A stretch of 43,383 bases of DNA from an uncultured Oscillospiraceae bacterium. Its GTDB lineage: Bacteria; Bacillota; Clostridia; Oscillospirales; Oscillospiraceae. Each line of letters begins with the position of its first letter. Position 1 is the first letter of the stretch. A program made the translations under genes and the position numbers. This document shows positions 22,312-28,477 of the stretch, one piece after another. The notes beneath the pieces were generated by a model. That model saw nothing but the letters and a program-made list of their open reading frames with translations. It made no database searches and was not told the origin of the DNA. The stretch covers positions 1 through 43,383 of the forward strand of contig CAQCFX010000010.1 of assembly GCA_948766235.1 (NCBI GenBank), given 5' to 3'.

Positions 22312-23432
22312 AAGGCCTCCCCCTTTCCCAAAAGCTCGGCGGCTCCCGCGGCGCAGGTCTGAATGTCGCTCATCCCCACCCGGCCCAAAATGGTGAGGTA
22401 GGGGCTTGGGATACCGCAGCCGCATTTCTCCCCCGGCGTCAGATAGCCCAAATCGTCGGTCATCACGCTCAGGGTGGGGGTGGCCGTCATCAGCGGGGAG
22501 ATGAGGTTCACCAGCCCCACCCGGCCCATGGGCAGGGGCTCCAAGGTGTCCGGGTCCCGGATGATGATTCGGCCATAGATGGGAACGTGGAAGTGGTGAC
22601 GCTTGCAGGTATTATAGAACACCGGGTGCTCCACCGCCCCGAACAGCTCGTTGATATGGTCCTCGGCAATGCCCAGCGTCCGCTCCACCAGGGCATAGAG
22701 GGTGCCCTTGTCCACCTCCTGGGCGGAGTGCTGCTTCCAGCCCCCCGCCAAAATGATGCGGGAGCCGCGGGGCAGCTTCAAGCGCAGCCCCAGCTCCTCC
22801 ATCCGCTGAAGGCCGAACCACAGGTAGGAGGGAAAGCCGATAACCCTGGTGGGAAACGGAGAGCGCTCCAGCCGCTTCAGCTTCTCCGCCACCTGGTCCA
22901 GGTCCGGCACATAGACCCCCTCCACCATTTGCAGGGCATAGGTGCGGCTGAGCGGCGGGGAGAAGTGGGTCAGGCCGAACATGGTCCGGGTCACCCCGGT
23001 GTGGTTGGATTTGTGGGGCTTATAGCCCAAAATGACGCAGTGGGCCGGCTTGGGCGACACCAAATGGTGGCGAAATCCCAGATTGACCACCATGGGGGCC
23101 TCCGCCAGAATCACGCCCCAGTCAAACCCGATGCGGCTGTACTTCCCGCTGGTGCCCGACGAGGTCACTTTCATGGCCATGCGCCACTGGGGCATGGAAA
23201 ACAGGGCCCTCCGCTTGAAAAAGAGGGTGGGAATCACGGGAATATGCGCCAGGTCCTCCGTACTCTGGAGCTGCTCGGGGGAAAAGCCCAGGTGCTCACA
23301 GATGGCGGCGTAGCCGGGGCAGCGGCGGATATGGTAAGCGCAGTTGTCCCGGCAGGCTTGCAGGAACACCCGGTCGGAGCCGGGCAGGTCATAGGGATGG
23401 AGCCGCCAGAACAGACGTTGACGGGACAGCAT
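22308..23432 (-). CDS. LuxE-like acyl-protein synthetase
   Basis: A 374-aa protein of the LuxE family, which activates a fatty acid as acyl-AMP and passes it to a cysteine for delivery to the LuxC reductase. The adenylate-binding motif TSSGTSG is at 90-96. The C terminus reads GRVGMSDIQTCAAG, placing C360 where the acyl-accepting cysteine sits in Vibrio LuxE. AAAGGAGG lies eight bases before the ATG, and a promoter is just upstream. It is coupled by a four-base overlap to LuxC, so the pair should form a carboxylic-acid-to-aldehyde reductase. The acyl substrate and purpose are unknown. Confidence 0.88.
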   Translation of the reverse strand: MLSRQRLFWRLHPYDLPGSDRVFLQACRDNCAYHIRRCPGYAAICEHLGFSPEQLQSTEDLAHIPVIPTLFFKRRALFSMPQWRMAMKVTSSGTSGKYSRIGFDWGVILAEAPMVVNLGFRHHLVSPKPAHCVILGYKPHKSNHTGVTRTMFGLTHFSPPLSRTYALQMVEGVYVPDLDQVAEKLKRLERSPFPTRVIGFPSYLWFGLQRMEELGLRLKLPRGSRIILAGGWKQHSAQEVDKGTLYALVERTLGIAEDHINELFGAVEHPVFYNTCKRHHFHVPIYGRIIIRDPDTLEPLPMGRVGLVNLISPLMTATPTLSVMTDDLGYLTPGEKCGCGIPSPYLTILGRVGMSDIQTCAAGAAELLGKGEAF

Positions 23433-23453
23433 GGCCTCGCCTCCTTTTCTAAT

Positions 23454-23482
23454 ATTATATCACACAACCGGCACATGGAAAA
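23454..23482 (-). promoter_or_regulatory. Promoter for the LuxE/LuxC operon
   Basis: A perfect TATAAT (23459-23454) with a poor -35 (TTTTCC) 17 bases upstream. The poor -35 suggests an activator or weak expression. Confidence 0.55.
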
Positions 23483-23483
23483 G

Positions 23484-23523
23484 AAAAATCCGCATCGGGG
23501 AAAATTCTCCGATGCGGATTTTT
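23484..23523. terminator. Strong terminator after sigG
   Basis: A 15-bp perfect stem (23484-23498 with 23509-23523), A/T-flanked on both strands. It ends the sigG transcript directly upstream of the LuxE promoter. Confidence 0.92.
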
Positions 23524-23533
23524 CCGCGCCGTT

Positions 23534-24304
23534 TCACAGCTCCTTGCGAATCCGGCTCAGCGCGTTTTTCTCCAGACGGGACACCTGGGCCTGGGATATG
23601 CCCACCTCGGCGGACACCTCCATCTGGGTCTTGCCCTGAAAAAAGCGCAGGGCGAGAATCCGCTGCTCCCGTTCGTCCAGCTTGTTGATGGCGTCCCCCA
23701 GGGCGATGTGCTCCAGCCACGCCTCGTCCGTATTCTTCCGGTCCTTCACCTGGTCCATCACGCACACCGTGTCCCCGCTGTCGGAGTACACCGGCTCAAA
23801 CAGGGACACCGGGTCCACCACCGCGTCCAGCGCCATCACCACATCCTCCCGGCGCAGCTCCAAAATCTGGGCGATCTCCTCCACCGTGGGCTCCTTTTGG
23901 TGCTCCGCCATATACTTCTCCTTGGCCTGGAGCACCCGGTAGGCCGTGTCCCGCACCGAACGGGACACCCGGATTGCGCTGTTGTCCCGGAGATAGCGCC
24001 GAATTTCTCCCACAATCATGGGCACGCCGTAGGTGGAAAAACGCACGTCCATCTCAATATTAAAGTTGTCAATCGCCTTAATCAGGCCGATGCACCCCAC
24101 CTGAAACAGGTCGTCCACATTCTCTCCCCTGCTGGTAAACTTCTGAATCACCGACAATACCAGCCGGAGGTTCCCGGAAATCAGCTCCTCCCTGGCCTGC
24201 ATATCCCCCGCCCTGGCCCGGCGGAGCAGCTCCATGCTCTCCTCGCTTTTCAGCACCTTCAGCTTGGCCGTATTGACGCCGCAGATTTCAACCTTGCCCT
24301 GCAC
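23534..24304 (-). CDS. sigG: RNA polymerase sporulation sigma factor SigG
   Basis: A 256-aa late forespore sigma factor. The signature N terminus KVEICGVNTAKL is specific to SigG. Region 2 includes DDLFQVGCIGLIKAIDNF and region 4 ends in the helix-turn-helix VGISQAQVSRLEKNAL. A GTG at 24304 has GAGGTG six bases upstream; GTG at 24313 is the alternative. It follows sigE by 133 bases with its own sigma-F/G-like promoter in between, as in Bacillus, where SigG is made in the forespore under SigF and then autoregulates. A strong terminator ends the unit. Confidence 0.95.
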   Translation of the reverse strand: MQGKVEICGVNTAKLKVLKSEESMELLRRARAGDMQAREELISGNLRLVLSVIQKFTSRGENVDDLFQVGCIGLIKAIDNFNIEMDVRFSTYGVPMIVGEIRRYLRDNSAIRVSRSVRDTAYRVLQAKEKYMAEHQKEPTVEEIAQILELRREDVVMALDAVVDPVSLFEPVYSDSGDTVCVMDQVKDRKNTDEAWLEHIALGDAINKLDEREQRILALRFFQGKTQMEVSAEVGISQAQVSRLEKNALSRIRKEL

Positions 24305-24336
24305 CGATGCCACCTCACTCGGAATTGATTCAAAAT

Positions 24337-24365
24337 CAGTATTTCCGATGGGCGCCCTTTCATAC
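24337..24365 (-). promoter_or_regulatory. Sigma-F/sigma-G-type promoter for sigG
   Basis: Minus strand: GTATG (24365-24361), a 14-base spacer, then GGAAATACTG (24346-24337). The consensus for forespore factors is GYATA and GGNNANANTW with this spacing; the matches are 4 of 5 and 9 of 10. The start would be about 20 bases before the sigG start codon. Confidence 0.65.
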
Positions 24366-24437
24366 GGCGGCGGGGCGGGCTATATTTTTTATCGTCAGAC
24401 CGCTTTCGATGGAATTTTTCTGCCTTGCGGCATTGTG

Positions 24438-25160
24438 TCACATCATCCGCAGAATCTCCCGTTTCAGCCGGTCAATAATGCGCTTCTCCAGCCGGGAGAT
24501 ATACGACTGGCTGATTCCCAGCAGGTCCGCCACCTCCTTCTGCGTCCGCTCCCGCCGTCCGTCCAGCCCGAAGCGCATGGTGATGATGGTGCGCTCCCGC
24601 TCCGACAGACGCTTGATGGCCGTGAGCAGCAAATCCCGGTCCACGTCGTCCTCAATGGGCTTTTCAATGCTGTCGCTGTCCGTGCCCAGCACGTCGGAGA
24701 GCAGCAGCTCGTTGCCGTCCCAGTCCGTATTCAGCGGCTCGTCCAGCGACACCTCCCCCCGGCGGTTGGCGTTCTTGCGCAGGTGCATCAAAATCTCGTT
24801 CTCAATGCACCGGGAGGCGTAGGTGGCCAGCTTGATGTTTTTTGCCGGCTTGTAGGTCTCCACCGCCTTGATCAGCCCAATGGTCCCGATGGAAATCAAA
24901 TCCTCAATCCCCACCCCGGTGTTCTCAAACCGCCGGGCAATATACACCACCAGGCGCAGATTGTGCTCGATCAGCCGCCCGCGGGCCTGGGCGCGGCTGT
25001 CCTCCCGCTCCAGTTGGGCCAGCAGCTCTCCCTCCTCCTCCCGCGTCAGCGGCGCGGGCAGCGTGTCGCTGCCCCCAATGTACATCACCGAACCGTGCAG
25101 CCTGATTCCCAGCCGGGCCAGCGCCATGCACAGCCGTATGTACCACTCCGTCCACACCAT
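24438..25160 (-). CDS. sigE: RNA polymerase sporulation sigma factor SigE (pro-form)
   Basis: A 240-aa mother-cell sigma factor made as an inactive precursor. The first 27 or so residues form the membrane-associated pro-sequence, followed by the conserved processing region VMYIGGSDTLPAPLT. Region 2 reads EDLISIGTIGLIKAVETYKP and region 4 ends LLGISQSYISRLEKRI. The ATG lies one base after the SpoIIGA stop and uses GGAGGAG within that gene. Processing by SpoIIGA after septation releases active SigE. Confidence 0.96.
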   Translation of the reverse strand: MVWTEWYIRLCMALARLGIRLHGSVMYIGGSDTLPAPLTREEEGELLAQLEREDSRAQARGRLIEHNLRLVVYIARRFENTGVGIEDLISIGTIGLIKAVETYKPAKNIKLATYASRCIENEILMHLRKNANRRGEVSLDEPLNTDWDGNELLLSDVLGTDSDSIEKPIEDDVDRDLLLTAIKRLSERERTIITMRFGLDGRRERTQKEVADLLGISQSYISRLEKRIIDRLKREILRMM

Positions 25161-25161
25161 G

Positions 25162-25998
25162 TCAATCTCCTCCGATTAATGCCTGATACGTCCCCCCGTC
25201 GTCCACCGGCGTGGGCGACAGCGCCACCAGCAGCCCCCCCTGGGGCTTTCCATTCAGCCGCACCTGGCGGGAGCGCACCGCCAAAAGCATCCCGCACTCC
25301 ACCCCTACCGCCCGGTAGGGCAGCAGCCGCGCCCCGCGCGACCCCGCCGCGTGGCACCGCTCCACCGACTCGATGGGCCGCGCCGCGTCCGCCCAGGCGG
25401 GCAGCACTCCCGCCAGCGCCCCGCAGAACGCCACCACCACCGGGCGGTTGGTGGCCGGGTCGCGCAGACTCAGCCCCGTGTCCACCAGCGCCGTCAGCGA
25501 CGCGCCGCCGTCCTCCAGCGTCAGCTCCACCTGCACCAGCTCCCCGCCGCCCCGGCTCCCCACCCGGCGGAAAAACAGGGACAGCACAAAGTAACACCCC
25601 GTAAACAGCACCAGCAGCAGGCGCAAATCCACCCGGGAGTAGTACACCCCCCGCTCCAGCGTCAAGGGCGTGCCGCCCAGCAGCTCCAGGGCCAAAACCG
25701 CCCCCGCCAGGCCCGCCGCCGCCCCAAAAAACAGCACCGTCACCCGCAGAAGCTGCCGCTCGCCGCCGTAGGCCGCCAGCGCCATCAGCACCCCGGACGC
25801 CGCCCGGCACGGCCACGCCGCCAGCCACCCCAGCCCCGGCAGAAATATCAGCGCCGCGTACAGCGCGCCCAGCGCCGCGCCCAGCCCAATGCGCCACCGC
25901 GCCAGCACCGCCCCCGCCATCCGCCCCGCCGCCAAAAGCAGCAGATAGTTGGCCGTCAGGTTCAGCAGAAACAGCAGGTCTATGTACACCACCGTCAC
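25162..25998 (-). CDS. spoIIGA: Sigma-E processing peptidase SpoIIGA
   Basis: A 278-aa protein from the GTG at 25998 (GAGGAGGAG upstream). The N-terminal half contains five hydrophobic segments and starts VYIDLLFLLNLTANYLLLL, as in SpoIIGA. The C-terminal cytoplasmic domain carries the aspartic-protease-like motif VDTGLSLRDP with the catalytic D173. It cleaves pro-SigE at the sporulation septum. The longer frame to 26052 would include the predicted -10 element. It is coupled to sigE and preceded by two Spo0A-box-like repeats. Confidence 0.93.
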   Translation of the reverse strand: MTVVYIDLLFLLNLTANYLLLLAAGRMAGAVLARWRIGLGAALGALYAALIFLPGLGWLAAWPCRAASGVLMALAAYGGERQLLRVTVLFFGAAAGLAGAVLALELLGGTPLTLERGVYYSRVDLRLLLVLFTGCYFVLSLFFRRVGSRGGGELVQVELTLEDGGASLTALVDTGLSLRDPATNRPVVVAFCGALAGVLPAWADAARPIESVERCHAAGSRGARLLPYRAVGVECGMLLAVRSRQVRLNGKPQGGLLVALSPTPVDDGGTYQALIGGD

Positions 25999-26031
25999 GC
26001 CCGTCTCCTCCTCTCCGGGGTCGTCCCATCC

Positions 26032-26100
26032 ATTATAGTCCGGCGCGGACAAAAAAGAGGGCGAAAAAAAAGGACGAACCCCCCAAAGACAGGACGAACC
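26032..26100 (-). promoter_or_regulatory. spoIIG control region: TATAAT plus two Spo0A-box-like repeats
   Basis: A perfect TATAAT reads on the minus strand at 26037-26032. Upstream the direct repeat AGGACGAACC occurs at 26071-26080 and 26091-26100, exactly 20 bp apart. Each contains GGACGAA, one mismatch from the 0A box TGNCGAA. In Bacillus, spoIIG is read by sigma-A RNA polymerase and activated by phosphorylated Spo0A from boxes at comparable distances. No good -35 is present, in keeping with activator dependence. Confidence 0.55.
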
Positions 26101-26119
26101 CCCGCCTTTCGGCGGGGGT
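26098..26119 (-). terminator. Hairpin after the cysteine-rich SLH gene
   Basis: ACCCCCGCC and GGCGGGGGT form a 9-bp stem with a four-base loop (GAAA on the minus strand). The following minus-strand sequence is only moderately T-rich. Its outer edge touches one Spo0A-like repeat. Confidence 0.55.
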
Positions 26120-26176
26120 CCATCCCGGGGGGTGATGTAATTTGTAGGTCAAGCCTTGTTCAAAAAGCTTGTAGGT

Positions 26177-27901
26177 TTACTTCTCGAGAGAGTCGTAACG
26201 GGCCAGCATGGCGCACAGAGCGGCGCGGCTCACGGAGCCGTCGGGAGTGACGGTGCCGTCGCCGTTGCCCTTCACGATGCCGTTCTCAACGGCCCACTTC
26301 ATGGCGGTCAGGTGGTCGCCCTCCAGGCCGTCCACGTCGGTGAAGTCCAGCTCGTGCTCGGACTCGGGAGTGCCGGCCATGCGCCACAGCACCAGCACCA
26401 GGTCCTTGCGGGCCATGGAATCGCCGGTCAGCTCGACGCCCTCGAACACGTCCTGGTCCTCGGCCCAGGCCAGAGCGTCCTGCGCCCAGGTGGAGCCGGT
26501 GATGGTCTCGCCGTCCATACGGGCCAGAACGGCGGCGATGGTGGTGCCGGTGGTCACGCCGCGGCCGCTGAAGGTGCCGTCGCCGTTGCCTTCCAGCCAG
26601 CCCTTGTCCAGAGCGACCTGCACGTCGGCAGCCATCCAGTCCTCCATATCGGTGAAGTCCTCAGCCTTGGTGGGGACGTCGGGAGTGGTGGGCTCGGTGG
26701 GGTCAACGGGGTTGCCGTTCTCGTCGGTCACAACGCCCATGCCGGGGTTGGCCTTACAAACGGGGCAGTCGCAGTTTTCCAGAGCGGCGCAGGCGGGGCA
26801 GCCAGCCTTGCCGGTGCAGCCCTCATGCTTCAGCTCGGCATCGTCGGTCTGGCAGGAGCACTTGGCCTTGGAGCAGCCGGCGATGTGCTCAGTCGCGCCG
26901 CAGTGCTTGTCGTCGTTGTAGCCCAGGCAAATCTTGTTCTCATGGTCGCCAGCATGGCCGACGCACTTGTCCAGGCTCTCAATCTGTTCTTCAGTCATGC
27001 CAATCTGGCAGGTGGGGCAGAGCTTGAAGTTCTCGCAGCCCTTGGTGTGAACACCATCGGTACCGGGGCAGCGGGTATCTTCGTTGGTCTCGCCCAGGCA
27101 GGTGTTAGTATTATGCTTCTCGCCGTGATGAACGGTCAGGGTGCAACCATCAACACCATCCTTGCCTTCCCCAACATTGCCGCTATAGCCGCAGCACATG
27201 GGGCAGCTGCTGGTGTGGGTCTTGGCAACACACTTGGCGTCCCCAGTGCAGGTCGCGCCGGTGTGAGCGCCGGGATGGCCCTCGTACAGAGTGCAGCCCT
27301 GAGCCGCCTTGGAGCAGGGGTTGCAGGTGGCGTTCTTCAGACAGGAAGCGCAGTAATCGCCGCTCTGAGCATCGTCGTCATTGCCAGTCGCAGTACCGGT
27401 GCAGCCATTCTCACCGTGAGCCGCATCGGTGCAGCCGCACTTCATGTCGCAGCTGCCGGTGTGAGTAGAAGCGCCGCACTTGCCGCTGGAATCTTCGCCA
27501 GCGCACTTGGTGTTGTTGTGAGCGTCATCATGGCCGTTCTCCTTGGTGCACTTGCCGCCCTCGCCGCCGAAGGTGCACTGCACGAACTTGCCGCAGCCGG
27601 CAATGTGTTTGGTCGCGCCGCAGGCACCCTTGCCATCCGCAGCCTTCAAGTCGCCCTTGCAAACCGTGTTGGCATGAGCGCCATCATGGCCGTCTGCCTT
27701 ACCAGTACAGCCATCATAGGTACAGGGATTGCACTCCGCGCAGGCCTTGCAGGTGTCACAAGTCGCAACGTCATGATTATCCCCAGTGCATTCGCAGGAA
27801 TCGCAAGCACAATCGTCATTCTTCGCGGCCGCGAAACCCACGGGCAGAAGCGACATCACCATACACAGCGCGAGCAGGGCAGGTAAAATGCGTTTCTTCA
27901 T
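26177..27901 (-). CDS. Secreted cysteine/histidine-rich repeat protein with C-terminal SLH domains
   Basis: A 574-aa exported protein. Residues 1-26 are a signal peptide (MKKRILPALLALCMV, cleavage near FAAA). Residues 31-382 contain 49 cysteines and many histidines in about six irregular repeats of 40-58 residues. The best copies fit C-x-x(5-9)-GH-x2-H-x4-C-x-G-x(4-11)-C-x3-H-x3-C, as in GHDGAHANTVC followed by CGATKHIAGC. A short linker with PTEPTTPDVPT follows, then three SLH-like units (about 413-465, 470-512, 518-570) for attachment to the cell wall. AAGGAGG lies nine bases before the ATG. Spaced Cys and His suggest metal binding or a disulfide-stabilised surface array; no named domain is recognised. 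Confidence 0.88.
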   Translation of the reverse strand: MKKRILPALLALCMVMSLLPVGFAAAKNDDCACDSCECTGDNHDVATCDTCKACAECNPCTYDGCTGKADGHDGAHANTVCKGDLKAADGKGACGATKHIAGCGKFVQCTFGGEGGKCTKENGHDDAHNNTKCAGEDSSGKCGASTHTGSCDMKCGCTDAAHGENGCTGTATGNDDDAQSGDYCASCLKNATCNPCSKAAQGCTLYEGHPGAHTGATCTGDAKCVAKTHTSSCPMCCGYSGNVGEGKDGVDGCTLTVHHGEKHNTNTCLGETNEDTRCPGTDGVHTKGCENFKLCPTCQIGMTEEQIESLDKCVGHAGDHENKICLGYNDDKHCGATEHIAGCSKAKCSCQTDDAELKHEGCTGKAGCPACAALENCDCPVCKANPGMGVVTDENGNPVDPTEPTTPDVPTKAEDFTDMEDWMAADVQVALDKGWLEGNGDGTFSGRGVTTGTTIAAVLARMDGETITGSTWAQDALAWAEDQDVFEGVELTGDSMARKDLVLVLWRMAGTPESEHELDFTDVDGLEGDHLTAMKWAVENGIVKGNGDGTVTPDGSVSRAALCAMLARYDSLEK

Positions 27902-27967
27902 TTTGTATGTCCTCCTTGATTCTCAAAATTTTTGCTTACCATCCGCTCTGATAAACGTAAACCCCTT

Positions 27968-27998
27968 GCGAATGTCAAATAGTGTACTTTTTGACAGT
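27968..27998. repeat. 31-bp palindromic element, copy 1
   Basis: This element is 27/31 identical to 28117-28147. It keeps the outer TGTCAAA/TTTGACA inverted repeat. On the minus strand it supplies a TTGACA that could be a -35 for the cysteine-rich gene, followed 17 bases later only by a weak TTTATC. Confidence 0.65.
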
Positions 27999-28114
27999 TC
28001 CGCGTGTTCAGGCATTTTCTGGAAGTCCAGCAAATTTTGGTATGGAAGTTCTACAAAAATTTTGCAACAGCCTATTGCATTTCGCCAAATCTTGTGGTAT
28101 AGTCCATAGGTGTA

Positions 28115-28152
28115 AGGCGACTGTCAAAAAGTACACTTTTTGACAGTCGCCT
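28115..28152. repeat. Perfect 18-bp-arm palindrome, copy 2
   Basis: AGGCGACTGTCAAAAAGT (28115-28132) and its exact complement (28135-28152) flank a 2-base centre. It ends 24 bases before the valS -35. With copy 1 it frames 118 bases of AT-rich DNA between divergent genes. It may be a paired operator, a bidirectional terminator or a small mobile palindrome. Confidence 0.75.
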
Positions 28153-28175
28153 ACTCCTCTTTTCTCGGATTTTCC

Positions 28176-28204
28176 TTGACAAATCCCCCCGTTTCCCCTA
28201 TACT
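28176..28204 (+). promoter_or_regulatory. Sigma-A promoter for valS
   Basis: TTGACA and TATACT with a 17-base spacer, followed at once by the T-box leader. Confidence 0.9.
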
Positions 28205-28210
28205 ATGGCC

Positions 28211-28451
28211 ATGAAAGAGGCTTTGAAGGGAAGGAGTACCCCTCCCCCTCCGTTTCAGAGAGCGGCTGTCCTGGTGCGAGGCCGCAGCGGAGGCAGGGCG
28301 AAGTGGTCCCCGAGCCGCGGAGCTGAACTTGCAGTAGGCCCCGCCGTCCCCCCGCGTTAAGGGGTTCGAGTGTCCCCCTTGGGGGAAATTCAGGTGGTAC
28401 CGCGGACTTTTTTGGTTCGCCCTGAGCAAAAATGCTCGGGGCGAATTTTTT
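28211..28451 (+). ncRNA. T-box leader of valS
   Basis: A tRNA-sensing riboswitch. Stem I shows the AGAGAGC bulge region followed by the distal loop GGTGCGAG inside a GCGGC/GCCGC helix. The T-box proper is AGGTGGTACCGCG at 28392-28404, which would pair with the uncharged tRNA acceptor end. The probable specifier is GTC (28306-28308), a valine codon sitting just before CCCGAG. The terminator is a 13-bp stem (28416-28428 with 28433-28445) and a run of six T. Uncharged tRNA-Val should favour the antiterminator and allow valS expression. Confidence 0.93.
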
Positions 28452-28477
28452 GTGCGCCCCGAAAAGGAGTGTCTCAA

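Noticed and set aside
21043..22425. Longer LuxC start at 22425
   Set aside because: The first 38 codons lie inside luxE and lack family similarity. The TTG at 22311 has an excellent SD and a TTGA overlap.
26156..27886. 576-codon plus-strand frame opposite the cysteine-rich gene
   Set aside because: It is alanine/valine-rich and low in information, the expected shadow of Cys/Thr/Gly-rich codons. The minus frame has a signal peptide, SD and SLH domains.
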